DNA from: Candidatus Thiodiazotropha sp. CDECU1
GTDB lineage: Bacteria > Pseudomonadota > Gammaproteobacteria > Chromatiales > Chromatiaceae
Assembly (NCBI RefSeq): GCF_963455295.1
Contig: NZ_OY734020.1
Coordinates: forward strand, 1,612,001 to 1,676,000
DNA: 64,000 nucleotides
Reading direction: 5' to 3'
The position numbers and the translations under genes are program-made. Below are positions 27,994 through 37,608 of the stretch, piece by piece. Within the stretch, counting starts at the first letter, position 1. Each line of letters starts with the position of its first letter. The notes under the pieces were generated by a model. The model saw only the letters and a program-made list of their open reading frames with translations, did no database searches and was not told the DNA's origin.

Positions 27994-28480
27994 GATGGAT
28001 CTCCTAGCATGATCGATACAGTTTTCGGACCGCTTGTCCTTGAGTAATAGTCTGCACTGCCCGATGCCGAAGATCCTCTCAGTGGTGTATCCACATGTAA
28101 CAAGTTGTAACCGGGATAGGGTTGCACCGCTAAGTTTCAATCAGAAGCGATTCGTCCTTAAAAAATATAATAAAAACAATGATATGCATTTGTTATATAA
28201 TGTTAAATATAGATTAATGTTATTAAATTCAACCATAAAAGGTAGTGTTTATTACAGAGTAGCCATCATTTGCCGACAATATCCTTATTAGGTAAAACTT
28301 TGAAAATCCTCAGGAATGAATAGATGGGTTTCATGCATGGAACTATGGTTGAATAGGCTGTTGTGAATTGGAGAACAGATTGGTATCTGTCTGATCGATG
28401 CGGGGAGCACCGGCTCTATTTGAACAAGCCCATTTGGAAATTTACTTGTTGTCATCAGTTGAGATTTTATTCTGCAGCAA
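27994..28480. other. Intergenic region between divergent cpxP-like operon and GGDEF-EAL-CZB gene
   Basis: 487 bp holding promoters for both divergent units. Apart from the CpxR-like site at 28097-28111 it contains a strongly AT-rich block (28150-28260). No convincing gene or hairpin was seen. Confidence 0.5.
28097..28111 (+). promoter_or_regulatory. Candidate CpxR binding site
   Basis: GTAAC-AAGTT-GTAAC is a direct repeat with five-base spacing, like the enterobacterial CpxR box GTAAA-N5-GTAAA. It lies about 105 bp upstream of the CpxP-like start codon, which is consistent with autoregulation of the operon. Confidence 0.45.
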
Positions 28481-31426
28481 ATGAGACTAAGCCAGAAAAT
28501 TCTGCTTATTACTATCGGCACGCTTTCATTCTCCTTGCTGCTTAGCTCTGCCGCCAATATATTCAGTTTCCGTTCAAATTATACCGATGCATTACTCACA
28601 GGCAGTTTCGGTATTGGACATAGCATTGAGAGCGTCCTGACTGAACTGCTGGGCCTTGGCTTAACCCTCGAGTCACTGTCTGGCGTGGACAAAAAGCTTT
28701 CCGACATTGCACAAGATAATCAGCATATAGAGTATGCCGGTGTGACAGACCTAACCGGCCTGGTGCTGTTTCACAATGATCATACACAGAAAGGGCAGAA
28801 ATATAGCGACCCTGTGACACTCAAGACCTTGTCTTCAAAACAACCCCTGTGGCAGATCTATCAGCAATCCGATGGGAAGTATTTTTACGATGTGGCTGTA
28901 CCCATCTTTGATGAAGGCAAACCAATCGGGGTAATTAGACTCGGTTTCTCCACAAAGGTCATTGATGAAAAGGTGTTACAGGCAATCAGGCAGGTTCTGG
29001 TCAATGTATTGATTACATTTATTATCATTGCGCTACTTCTCAATTTCTTTTTGCGCAAGCAACTTATAGAGCCTATCAAGCGACTTTCCAGGTATGCTAC
29101 AGCTATTGCAAGCGGCCGCTTCGGAGACTCAGTAAAGTTTCATAGTGGAGACGAGATCGGTACCCTGTCCAGTGCATTGGAAGACATGGGGAGCACTATC
29201 GAAAAACAGATCGACGAACTCAAGCGTTCCGGAATTGAGTTGGAAGAGAAAGTAGAAGCGCGTACCCAACAACTTGCGGAATCCAATGAGACATTACAAA
29301 CCAGCAATGCGAGCTTGAAGCAGGCACTGCAGAGAGCACAGGAACTGTCTGAGGCTCTACGTAATAGTGAAGAGCGCTTCAGAATGTTATTCGAAGCGAA
29401 CAAGGCGGTGATGCTTACGATTGATCCGGATACAGGCACTATTCTAGCGGCAAACAACGCGGCGGTTGATTTTTACGGATATGATCAGGATAAGCTGTTG
29501 GGCATGCAAATCAGCGACATAAATATTCTTAGTCAGAAGGATATCGATCTAGAGATGCAACATGCCCGAAATGAAGAGCGCCACCACTTCTACTTTCGCC
29601 ATGCCCTGGCGTCAGGTGAGATTCGAGATGTGGAGGTGCATTCAGGTCCGATCGACTGGAATGGTAAGGAGGTTCTCTACTCTATTATTCATGATGTAAC
29701 AGACAGAAAGAAGGCGGAAGCAGAGCTTGAATATATCGCCAATTATGATGCATTGACTGGCCTGCCCAACCGGCGTTTGAAGATAGACAGGCTACGTCAG
29801 GCGATAGCTAACAGTAAGCGGAATGGTGCCAGTGTAGGGATCTGCTATTTGGATCTTGATGGCTTTAAACCGATTAACGATCGCTTCGGCCATGATACCG
29901 GCGATCAGATATTGATCGAAATCTCACATCGATTACAAGCCACATTACGTGAAAAAGACACGGTTTCGCGTGTCGGTGGCGATGAATTCGTATTGATATT
30001 GAGTGATTTGACAGGTGTGCAGCAATGTACACAGATCCTGGACAGGATATTGGAGGAGATAGCAGAGCCCATACAGGTAGGAAATACCAATTTAGAGGTG
30101 AATGCCAGTATAGGGGTGACACTATTTCCGGAAGATGAAGTGGATGCCGATATCCTGATCCGGCATGCAGACCAGGCAATGTATTGGGCGAAGGAGGAGG
30201 GTAAAAATTGTTATCACCTGTTTGATCCGCACCAAAATAAGCAGGTCAAGGTGAATCGAGAAAACTACCAGCATCTTGAGAATGCATTGCTCAATGAGGA
30301 ATTTGTTATTTACTATCAACCCAAGGTTGATATGTATAGTTGTGAAGTGATCGGTGTTGAGGCTCTGATTCGTTGGATGCATCCTGAATATGGAATCACC
30401 CTGCCTGGCGAATTCCTATCGCTGATCACAAAAACTGACTTGGAGCTGGAGTTGGGTAAATGGGTAATGGATCAGGCGCTGCAGCAGGTAAGCGAGTGGC
30501 AAGGGAACGGCATCCAGCTTCCGATCAGCGTGAATGTGGGTGTGTATCATCTTCAGTCTCCAATTTTTACCGAGCAAGTGCGGGAACTCTTTTCAAAACA
30601 TCCCAACGTGAAACCGGAAATGCTCGAATTGGAGATTTTGGAGACAGCTTCCATCGAGGACACCAATGCAATCTACCATACCCTGACCGATTGTCATGAA
30701 CTTGGCATTAAGATCTCCTTGGACGATTTTGGAACAGGTTACTCCTCTCTCGCCTATTTTCATCGCCTTCCGGTCGATACCTTGAAGATCGATCAAAGTT
30801 TTGTACAGGCTATGCTGGATGACCCACAGGACCTGACCATAGTCGACAGTGTGGTTCGCCTTGCACATGCATTCAGACATCCGGTGATAGCGGAAGGTGT
30901 TGAGTCAATCGAGCATGCCTCAGCACTGCTTACCCTAGGTTGTCGATTCGGTCAGGGGTATGCTATCGCAAAACCGATGCCGGCGGAGAAGATACCAGCC
31001 TGGTTAAAAGAGTGGGAAGAGGATCAGCTTTGGAAAGATCTCAAGAAGAGACTCTTGAAAAGCGATCAAGTTGGTGTCGATCTGGCGATATCAAGCCACC
31101 AGAAATGGATGGATAATGTATTAGGGTTTGTTACTCAGGACAAGTCATTGGATCATAGCAAACTGGACAGTAAACACTGTACCTTCAGTTACTGGTTCAA
31201 TGGGATAGGATTTGTTCAGTACGGCAATATGCCTGACTATAAAGATATCAATAGACTACATGAAGAGATCCATGCGCTGGGTTACAAATTAGTCAGTATT
31301 AAAAATAATGGTAATATAGAAAATACTCAGCAGGGTGTTAATGATCTCATTACAATGAGCAAGCGAATGATAAGTCTAATTGACAACCTGGATGAAATTG
31401 AAGCAGAGGCATCTTCATTTAATTGA
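28481..31426 (+). CDS. Membrane PAS-GGDEF-EAL protein with C-terminal CZB zinc-binding domain
   Basis: 981 residues. TM segments at about 7-28 and 172-191 flank a periplasmic sensor domain; HAMP (about 192-245), a coiled coil (245-298), PAS (300-412), GGDEF (499-503), EAL (E627-A-L with YYQPK, DDFGTGYSS and EGVES motifs). Residues about 862-975 form a chemoreceptor zinc-binding domain with H873, C900, H927 and H931; the C-to-H and H-to-H spacings (27 and 4) match those of E. coli DgcZ, where zinc inhibits the cyclase. All catalytic motifs look intact, so it may both make and degrade c-di-GMP under zinc control. The tcdA-like gene follows immediately and may be cotranscribed. Confidence 0.9.
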   Translation: MRLSQKILLITIGTLSFSLLLSSAANIFSFRSNYTDALLTGSFGIGHSIESVLTELLGLGLTLESLSGVDKKLSDIAQDNQHIEYAGVTDLTGLVLFHNDHTQKGQKYSDPVTLKTLSSKQPLWQIYQQSDGKYFYDVAVPIFDEGKPIGVIRLGFSTKVIDEKVLQAIRQVLVNVLITFIIIALLLNFFLRKQLIEPIKRLSRYATAIASGRFGDSVKFHSGDEIGTLSSALEDMGSTIEKQIDELKRSGIELEEKVEARTQQLAESNETLQTSNASLKQALQRAQELSEALRNSEERFRMLFEANKAVMLTIDPDTGTILAANNAAVDFYGYDQDKLLGMQISDINILSQKDIDLEMQHARNEERHHFYFRHALASGEIRDVEVHSGPIDWNGKEVLYSIIHDVTDRKKAEAELEYIANYDALTGLPNRRLKIDRLRQAIANSKRNGASVGICYLDLDGFKPINDRFGHDTGDQILIEISHRLQATLREKDTVSRVGGDEFVLILSDLTGVQQCTQILDRILEEIAEPIQVGNTNLEVNASIGVTLFPEDEVDADILIRHADQAMYWAKEEGKNCYHLFDPHQNKQVKVNRENYQHLENALLNEEFVIYYQPKVDMYSCEVIGVEALIRWMHPEYGITLPGEFLSLITKTDLELELGKWVMDQALQQVSEWQGNGIQLPISVNVGVYHLQSPIFTEQVRELFSKHPNVKPEMLELEILETASIEDTNAIYHTLTDCHELGIKISLDDFGTGYSSLAYFHRLPVDTLKIDQSFVQAMLDDPQDLTIVDSVVRLAHAFRHPVIAEGVESIEHASALLTLGCRFGQGYAIAKPMPAEKIPAWLKEWEEDQLWKDLKKRLLKSDQVGVDLAISSHQKWMDNVLGFVTQDKSLDHSKLDSKHCTFSYWFNGIGFVQYGNMPDYKDINRLHEEIHALGYKLVSIKNNGNIENTQQGVNDLITMSKRMISLIDNLDEIEAEASSFN

Positions 31427-31458
31427 TCCTCACTTGTCATGTTACCGAAGGTTCCAAC

Positions 31459-32238
31459 TTGAACAATGAGAGACGTTTCGGGGGTATAGCACGCCTCTAT
31501 GGGCAACAGGCATTACAACGGTTTTCTGATTCTCATGTTGCCGTGATAGGCGTGGGTGGCGTGGGGTCCTGGGCCGTTGAAGCCCTTGCGCGCAGTGGTA
31601 TCGGTACGCTTACGCTGTATGATCTCGATCATATTGCGGAGTCGAATGTAAATCGTCAGCTACATGCCATTGAAGGTAACTTTGGCAAGGCCAAGGTGGC
31701 AGTTCTGGCTGAACGGGTATTGACTATTAATCCACACTGCCAGGTCAATCCTGTAGAGCTCTTTATTGACCAAACCACATTCGGAATGCTGCTTGACGGT
31801 GGATTCGATTATGTGATCGATTGTGTCGATAATTTCAGAGTAAAAACAGCTTTGATCGCGTTCTGCCGAAGCAATAAGATCCCGGTCATTACAGTCGGCG
31901 GTGCTGGTGGCCAGACTGATCCAACCAGAATCCGCTTGGCGGACCTAAGCCGTAGTGAGCAGGATCCACTGCTCGCGAAATGTCGCAAACTGCTGCGCAA
32001 GGAGTATGGCTTCTCGAGTAACACCAAACGCAGATTCAATATTCCCTGTGTCTTCTCGTCTGAGCAGCAGTGCTATCCCGATGCCCAGGGTGATGTTTGT
32101 CTGGAACGACCGTCTGACATTGAGAGTTCATTAAACTGTGGAGGATACGGCTCAGTGATGACGGTAACCGCGAGTTTCGGTTTGGTGGCGGTTTCCTATG
32201 TATTAAGGCGGATCTCCGAGGCAAGTAATACAGGCTAG
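31459..32238 (+). CDS. tcdA: TcdA-like tRNA threonylcarbamoyladenosine dehydratase
   Basis: About 259 residues. I choose a TTG start at 31459 with GAAGG eight bases upstream; it gives a first block (NNERRFGGIARLYG) that aligns with the family N-terminus, while earlier TTG 31423 overlaps the preceding stop. The ThiF-type Rossmann motif GVGGVGSWAVEALARSGIG and TVGGAGGQTDPTRI are diagnostic. TcdA uses ATP to cyclise t6A37 to ct6A in tRNAs reading ANN codons. The ATP-binding and arginine residues appear conserved. Its position after the c-di-GMP enzyme suggests readthrough rather than shared function. Confidence 0.88.
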   Translation: MNNERRFGGIARLYGQQALQRFSDSHVAVIGVGGVGSWAVEALARSGIGTLTLYDLDHIAESNVNRQLHAIEGNFGKAKVAVLAERVLTINPHCQVNPVELFIDQTTFGMLLDGGFDYVIDCVDNFRVKTALIAFCRSNKIPVITVGGAGGQTDPTRIRLADLSRSEQDPLLAKCRKLLRKEYGFSSNTKRRFNIPCVFSSEQQCYPDAQGDVCLERPSDIESSLNCGGYGSVMTVTASFGLVAVSYVLRRISEASNTG

Positions 32239-32285
32239 GTGTGGGGCGACATTACCCTCGCTTGGCGGGTAAAAACCGGAAATAA

Positions 32286-32876
32286 TCACTGTTTTATGGC
32301 CAATGCAACGGTATAGGTTTTACCCTGTTTGAGCTTTTTGTAATTGCCAAAAACTTCATTAAGATTGCGTTTCATATATTGCCTTAAACCATTGATGGTC
32401 ACGACATAGAGCTTTCCACCAGCTTTAAGACGGTGCATGGCATCATGCAGGATAAGGCATAGCATTTCCTTGCCCACCTTTGCTGGAATGTTGGACGCTA
32501 CAATGTTGAACTGTAATGCCGGATCGATATGCTCAAAACCGTTGCTGAGGATGGCTTTGGCATTCGTCAATTGATTGTGCTCGGCATTGGCATTACTGTA
32601 TTTGATGGCCATAAAATCCTTGTCGACCATCAACGTCTCTCCTTTCGGTGCCTTACGTGCCATGTAGAGACCAATGGGACCATAACCGCAACCCAGGTCG
32701 AGACAGTCGTCCGTGGGGGCAATCTGCATATATTCCACCAGTAGCCGGGTTCCCTCATCGATTTCGCGTGGGGAGAAGATGCCCCAGGTGGTGTGAAATT
32801 GCAGACGCTCACCCGCCAGTTCGTCCGTAAAGATGATATCTTCACGCAGTCTGTTCAGTTTCTCTTTGCTCAACAT
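32286..32876 (-). CDS. Class I SAM-dependent methyltransferase, small-domain (MTS) type
   Basis: 196 residues. Motif I is DCLDLGCGYGPIGLYMA (about 56-72), followed by an acidic strand end at VDKD and a C-terminal KAGGKLYVVT. It resembles the RsmC/RlmG-like methyltransferase-small group. The catalytic motif IV, usually NPPFH in those enzymes, reads SNIPAKVG here, so activity or substrate may differ. A SAM-binding protein is certain enough; rRNA is a plausible but unproven substrate. It is convergent with tcdA. Confidence 0.8.
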   Translation of the reverse strand: MLSKEKLNRLREDIIFTDELAGERLQFHTTWGIFSPREIDEGTRLLVEYMQIAPTDDCLDLGCGYGPIGLYMARKAPKGETLMVDKDFMAIKYSNANAEHNQLTNAKAILSNGFEHIDPALQFNIVASNIPAKVGKEMLCLILHDAMHRLKAGGKLYVVTINGLRQYMKRNLNEVFGNYKKLKQGKTYTVALAIKQ

Positions 32877-32929
32877 GGTGGCGGAGTGTTACCCGAGACT
32901 ATCTTCAAGTCAATCCCGGCAGGGCTAAA

Positions 32930-33550
32930 TCAGTCAACCAGGATATCCTGGATGAGGGTCAGCATCGGCTTCACATTCAAATAATCAATGGCGACCGGCC
33001 AATGACTTTTCTCATGTTGAAGTACCAGCGTAGGGAAGCTGCGCACCCCCATCCGCTGTACTTGTCCTATTTCGGACTCGAGTATCTGCTGTGTGGAATG
33101 GTGCTTTAACAGTTGGGTAAACTGCTGTTTGTCCAGGCCAATCTTCGTTGCCAGCGCGATGAGGGTAGTGTCATCCGAGGGGTTTCTTGCCTGCAGGTAG
33201 TAGGCCTGCTGAATCGCGAGTGTCATGGGCTGTTCTGTTTCAGGATCCATTGTTCTGGCAGCGATGACGGCGCGACAGGCGGGGTATGTGGCTCTTCTGG
33301 GTGTATTTCGTGTCCAGAAATCGAAATTAAATCGAGCAGTTGGTATTCTCTTCTCTATCTCCCGCCATGTGACCTGTAAGCGGGTCTGCATTTCGTCAGG
33401 CATCGGTTGAGAGGTATCCGCGGCCAGTCCTCCCAACAGGTAACTGCTTGAGATGGTATTTGGTAGCCCTGCCATAAGTGCCTGGAGTACCGGGCGAAAC
33501 CCCCAGCACCAACTGCACATTGGATCGTGGATATAGTAGAGATGAGGCAT
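32930..33550 (-). CDS. DsbA/FrnE-like thioredoxin-fold protein
   Basis: 206 residues from the ATG at 33550; a longer frame upstream adds 47 poorly conserved residues. The active site C12-S-W-C15 lies in HDPMCSWCWGF, and the cis-proline loop is RSFPTL near 170. There is no signal peptide, so it is probably cytoplasmic like FrnE or the 2-hydroxychromene-carboxylate isomerase relatives. It could act as a dithiol oxidoreductase or a glutathione-dependent enzyme. The gene is divergent from a small membrane-protein gene. Confidence 0.85.
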   Translation of the reverse strand: MPHLYYIHDPMCSWCWGFRPVLQALMAGLPNTISSSYLLGGLAADTSQPMPDEMQTRLQVTWREIEKRIPTARFNFDFWTRNTPRRATYPACRAVIAARTMDPETEQPMTLAIQQAYYLQARNPSDDTTLIALATKIGLDKQQFTQLLKHHSTQQILESEIGQVQRMGVRSFPTLVLQHEKSHWPVAIDYLNVKPMLTLIQDILVD

Positions 33551-33669
33551 GCCGGTCTTATTTCGAGCGCTTATAGGATATGCTATAAGAGTATATCCGA
33601 CTCGAGAATTATGATTGTCGATAGATTTTATGGTATGAGACAGTACACTGGCTGTAAGGCAGAATTCAG

Positions 33670-33858
33670 TTGAAATCCGCGCTCCTGGCAAAAATATCGT
33701 TCTGGTTGATAGTCATCGGCAGCATGGCATTACTGACACCTGAACCGGCCTGGCCGGAGTGGTTGGCGCGTATGTTGCTATCAGCCGGTGTCGCCCTCGG
33801 CGTTACCACAATCGGTGTCCTGATATGGCAGAGACATGGCGGCAACAGCGAAAAATGA
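33670..33858 (+). CDS. Small two-TM hypothetical protein
   Basis: 62 residues from a TTG start with TAAGG upstream. Two hydrophobic stretches (about 7-22 and 33-53) are separated by EPAWPEWLARM, and the tail is basic. No family recognised. It is divergent from the DsbA-like gene and ends just before the convergent chemoreceptor gene. Base composition is coding-like but the start codon is uncertain. Confidence 0.5.
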   Translation: MKSALLAKISFWLIVIGSMALLTPEPAWPEWLARMLLSAGVALGVTTIGVLIWQRHGGNSEK

Positions 33859-33890
33859 GATTGTTTGACGATCAGGCCGATCCCTAACCA

Positions 33891-36275
33891 TTAATCGCTT
33901 TCCAATATCTGTCGTTCAACCCTGTTGAGCAGTCCTATGATCTTGGCAGACAGGGGTTCGATCTCGTTGTAGAGCATTTCTGCCCTGTCCGTGTCGCCAC
34001 TCTCCATATGGCTGATAATCTCTTTTATCAAGGCATGTAGCTGCTGATGAGGCTGTTCAATGGCATGGATCTCTGATATTTCGCTATACCGACTGAGTGC
34101 TTCAGAGTAGTACCATTTACCAAGGGCGCAATCATGGTGTGAGACAGCCTCCGCGTGGGTCAGGGATTGTTTACCATCGAGGAAGGAGCGCACCCTGGCC
34201 TTCCATGCCAGATGGGCAGACTTTGCCGAGCTGAAATCGAAACTTGAATCACCGGAAAATTTAAATTGTTGTACAACGCGTTGTAGATCAGAGGCAAGAT
34301 TTCCCAAGTCGTTGGCGGTTTCAGAGGTGTCTTTGGCATTCTGGGATGTCTGTTTGCTGTTTTCACTGATATTGGTGATGTTTAGGTTTATCTCTTCGAC
34401 CACCGAACACTGCTCCTCTGCAGCTGTGGCGATTTGGGTATTCATTTCGTTGATGGTCCCGATCGCTTTGTTTATCTCGCTGAGGGAGTGAAGCGTCTCC
34501 GATGCCTGCAGCACCCTGTTATCCACGTTCTCTCTGCCGGCGGCCATGACCGATACCGCTTGTTGCGTGCCGTTCTGCAACGCCTGTATCATAGTCTCAA
34601 TCTCACCCGTGGATTGATGGGTGCGGTTGGCCAGTCCACGAACTTCATCGGCTACAACAGCAAAGCCGCGTCCCTGTTCACCTGCTCTTGCGGCTTCGAT
34701 GGCAGCATTGAGGGCGAGTAGATTGGTCTGTTCAGCGATACTTTTGATCACATCCAGGACAGATCCTATACTCACGCTTTCCTGTTCCACTTGCAGAATT
34801 GTTTTCTCTGCAAGTTCCACTTCATCTGCCAACGCCTGAATTGCATCCGCAGTCTGCTTAACGATCGTGCAGCCGGATTGCGCCTCGGTGGAGGCTGCTT
34901 TGGTGGCTTCTTCCGCAACAGATGCATTTTTCGCTATATCCGAGATACAGTTCGCCATCTGGTTCATGGCTGTCGCCACCTGTTCTGTTTCATGTTCCTG
35001 CTTCTGGATACGTCGGCTGATGTGGCTGGTATTTTCTGATGTTTGGGCGACAGCGCTGATAACCGATTCAGTCGATTGTGCCGTCTGCTGTATCAGGATA
35101 CGGATCTTGCCGACAAACTGATTGAAGCTTGCAGCGAGTAATCCAAGTTCATCATTGCCTTTCTGATCAAGCTGTTTCATCAAGTCGCCATTGCCATTGG
35201 CTATGTCTTGCATGGTCCTGACCGCATCCAGAATCGGATGGTAGATGAGTCGTGTCGTCAACCAGCTTATGAACAGCCCGATTATCAGGCCAAGCAGCAA
35301 AAGACTGGATACAAGTGTAGTGGTTGAACTTGTATCCTCAATCAGACGTTGACTGGTTTGTGAAATCGTGGACTCATGGTGTGCCACAAGCTGACCAAGC
35401 TGTTGATCGATTATTGTCAGCAGGGGAGTTATCTGGCTGCGTACCAGCCATGCATCACTGCGCCACTTATCACTGCCGTGAATCTCTAGAAGCTCTTTAT
35501 AGTGGTTATCAAATTGGGCCAGATTATGCGTGAATTGTTCGATGGAATCATATTGATCCAGGGTCAGCAGATCACTTATCCCATTGAGCTTGTCAACGAG
35601 TTTTTTTGCTCTTCCAAGGTAGAGGTTCAGGTCGTTTATATTTGATTCATTGCGAAAGGCGAGATAGCCCCGGATACCATTCATGATATTGCTCCAGGCA
35701 TACCTCAACTCGGTAAGATCATTCAAAATCTGTTTTCGTTCTTCGTCCGCGGGTTCCTCCATTTCAGATATAATCATCTGAGATGTGAGTTGCATCTGAT
35801 TACGGCTGATAGGATTAATATGCTCATTCGCATAGGCAATGCCAGGGAAGTTACCCTCATATGTCGCTGTCTGGCTGAGTAAAGCCTCAGCAGTCTGGTC
35901 GAACTGCTTTACTTCATCGTTCAGCAGCACGAGCAGTTGAGATGCGACGTTATCCTTCGCCTCTACACTTTTTGTTATAAGTGATTGAAGAATGTAATGA
36001 GTCTGCTCCTTTTTAGTTGAAAAATCCTTTAAATGAGTATCTTCCTTTGTCAGGAGATAGAATCCCAGAGACTCTACAGACTGTTTTAAACTACTCGCGA
36101 GGTCTTTAGTCAAGATCAACCTTGGCTGGCTTTTAAGCACCACACCATTCACACTCTGTTCAACATTACTCAAGCTGATGAGGGTGAAAATAGACGAGAC
36201 ACCAAGCACGCAGAGGATGAGCCCGAAGCCAAACCACTGCTTTGTGCGGATCGATAGGTTGTGCAGAATTGACAT
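33891..36275 (-). CDS. Methyl-accepting chemotaxis protein with C-terminal CZB domain
   Basis: About 794 residues from the ATG at 36275, which follows AGGGAAAAG; an earlier in-frame ATG at 36299 is less well placed. TM segments at about 12-32 and 315-338 flank a large helical periplasmic domain. HAMP (about 340-395) leads to a signalling domain with the hairpin tip [24 protein letters not shown] domain at the C-terminus has the zinc ligands H-28-C-27-H-4-H ([23 protein letters not shown]). Expected to control flagellar motors or another Che pathway; no che genes are in the window. The second CZB in this neighbourhood hints at a common zinc or redox input. Confidence 0.9.
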   Translation of the reverse strand: MSILHNLSIRTKQWFGFGLILCVLGVSSIFTLISLSNVEQSVNGVVLKSQPRLILTKDLASSLKQSVESLGFYLLTKEDTHLKDFSTKKEQTHYILQSLITKSVEAKDNVASQLLVLLNDEVKQFDQTAEALLSQTATYEGNFPGIAYANEHINPISRNQMQLTSQMIISEMEEPADEERKQILNDLTELRYAWSNIMNGIRGYLAFRNESNINDLNLYLGRAKKLVDKLNGISDLLTLDQYDSIEQFTHNLAQFDNHYKELLEIHGSDKWRSDAWLVRSQITPLLTIIDQQLGQLVAHHESTISQTSQRLIEDTSSTTTLVSSLLLLGLIIGLFISWLTTRLIYHPILDAVRTMQDIANGNGDLMKQLDQKGNDELGLLAASFNQFVGKIRILIQQTAQSTESVISAVAQTSENTSHISRRIQKQEHETEQVATAMNQMANCISDIAKNASVAEEATKAASTEAQSGCTIVKQTADAIQALADEVELAEKTILQVEQESVSIGSVLDVIKSIAEQTNLLALNAAIEAARAGEQGRGFAVVADEVRGLANRTHQSTGEIETMIQALQNGTQQAVSVMAAGRENVDNRVLQASETLHSLSEINKAIGTINEMNTQIATAAEEQCSVVEEINLNITNISENSKQTSQNAKDTSETANDLGNLASDLQRVVQQFKFSGDSSFDFSSAKSAHLAWKARVRSFLDGKQSLTHAEAVSHHDCALGKWYYSEALSRYSEISEIHAIEQPHQQLHALIKEIISHMESGDTDRAEMLYNEIEPLSAKIIGLLNRVERQILESD

Positions 36276-36653
36276 GATCTTTTCCCTGATATGGACCATT
36301 CCTACTCCAAATCCATATGCTGTTTTTTAATATGTATAGCGCTGTGAAACATTGTTCACGTGCTAGCTGTGTAATTATTACAGTGAACCAGGGGTTAAAT
36401 ATGATGCTCCAATATCAAACCCATATACTCCTTGGTTGCAGGATATATCGTCTTCGAAATTTAAAACTTTAGAGTGTGGCAGGCCGAGTTGGCTTGAAAA
36501 AAAACACCTTGTGAATAATGAAATATACTTCAATATCATAAAGCTAATGATATTTTATAAGAATATTATTATGTCGATAGGAGGAATGGCGTTCCGCAAA
36601 ATGCCGGATCCGTCTATCGCGCTGCTGACACTGACTGGGTAATACGCAACATC
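36276..36653. other. Intergenic region, AT-rich
   Basis: 378 bp between divergent chemoreceptor and TlpA-like genes. Strongly AT-rich around 36450-36570. Short frames here lack ribosome sites and similarity. Probable promoter region for both genes. Confidence 0.45.
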
Positions 36654-37184
36654 ATGAGACTTTTAAAAAGATCGGATTTTCTCTATCTCGTACCAGCACT
36701 GATCTTGTTATTGGTTTCAGCTGGCGGGCTTGCGAGAGGTGGATGGCTTGAGACAATGGAGACTGTCCATACTGCACCTGCATTGAATCTTAAGGATCTG
36801 GACGGGGTAAGCTATCGAATAAGTGATCTCAAAGGCAAAACGGTTTTAGTCAACTTTTGGACAACCTGGTGCCCACCCTGCATTGAAGAGATGCCGTCGT
36901 TGATAAGACTGGCAGCGGAGATGAGCCAGGAGGAATTTGTCATCCTCGCCGTCAATGTAGAGGAAAACAAGCGTCGTGTCAGTAACATAGCAAAACGCTT
37001 GAATGTTACTTTCCCTGTCCTTCTTGATCCAAAAAGAGAGGCGGGCAATGCATGGAAGGTTAAGGTCTTTCCCAGCAGTTTTCTGGTGGATGCCCAGGGG
37101 CGCTTACGCCATAAGGCAATTGGTCCGGTTGAGTGGGATAGTGATGAGATCACTTCGATTGTTAACCAATTGATACAGGAGTAG
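36654..37184 (+). CDS. TlpA/ResA-like membrane-anchored thioredoxin
   Basis: 176 residues. The N-terminal hydrophobic stretch (about 10-30) is a signal anchor or uncleaved signal peptide. The thioredoxin fold has C73-P-P-C76 in VNFWTTWCPPCIEEMPSL, and the cis-proline region VKVFPSSFLVD is present. Family members reduce disulfides in the periplasm, including haem-binding CxxC pairs in apocytochromes. Its position about 420 bp upstream of a nine-haem cytochrome gene makes a role in cytochrome maturation attractive, but the distance allows a separate unit. Start codon lacks a good ribosome site. Confidence 0.85.
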   Translation: MRLLKRSDFLYLVPALILLLVSAGGLARGGWLETMETVHTAPALNLKDLDGVSYRISDLKGKTVLVNFWTTWCPPCIEEMPSLIRLAAEMSQEEFVILAVNVEENKRRVSNIAKRLNVTFPVLLDPKREAGNAWKVKVFPSSFLVDAQGRLRHKAIGPVEWDSDEITSIVNQLIQE

Positions 37185-37608
37185 GGTGCGTTTGGCAACT
37201 TCCTATGTTGTGCTGAATAGCTTTGGGATCACTCGCATCGAAAATGAGTGTTGAGGATGTGAAGTGAAATAACGTGTCGATTTCTAAAAAAAAAAAAGAA
37301 TATGAACTGGATCACATATTAATACCTACCTAGGAATAAATTTCCCAGTCATCACTTCATCTTAAGTCACTCTTAATCTTGCTTTGCTACTTTTTGGGAT
37401 AACCTGCCCAAATTAATAAATGCCGTCTCTGTGATGTCGGACAAAAAGTACATAAAAACAATTAGATGGAATGAACACACTAGTCAGTGGCAGCTATTGG
37501 TCGGGGGATCATTGCAAGTAGTGTGCAATAACAACAACAGCACAAGACCGCCAGGATTGACAACCTGCGAGTAATAGAAACCATACAGGCAAGTGGAGGA
37601 GTTTGGTT
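37185..37608. other. Intergenic leader region of the first nine-haem cytochrome gene
   Basis: 424 bp containing the promoter at 37361-37391 and a leader of about 200 nt. An A-run lies at about 37287-37299. The ribosome site GGAGGA is at 37595-37600. No other gene was seen. Confidence 0.55.
37361..37391 (+). promoter_or_regulatory. QseB/PmrA-type box with extended -10, upstream of cytochrome gene 1
   Basis: CTTAAG-TCACT-CTTAAT (37361-37377) fits the HTTAAK-N5-HTTAAK repeat bound by PmrA/QseB-type regulators. Seven bases later comes TGCTACT (37385-37391), an extended -10-like element. The same arrangement occurs at 49570-49600 and 49877-49907. Confidence 0.7.
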
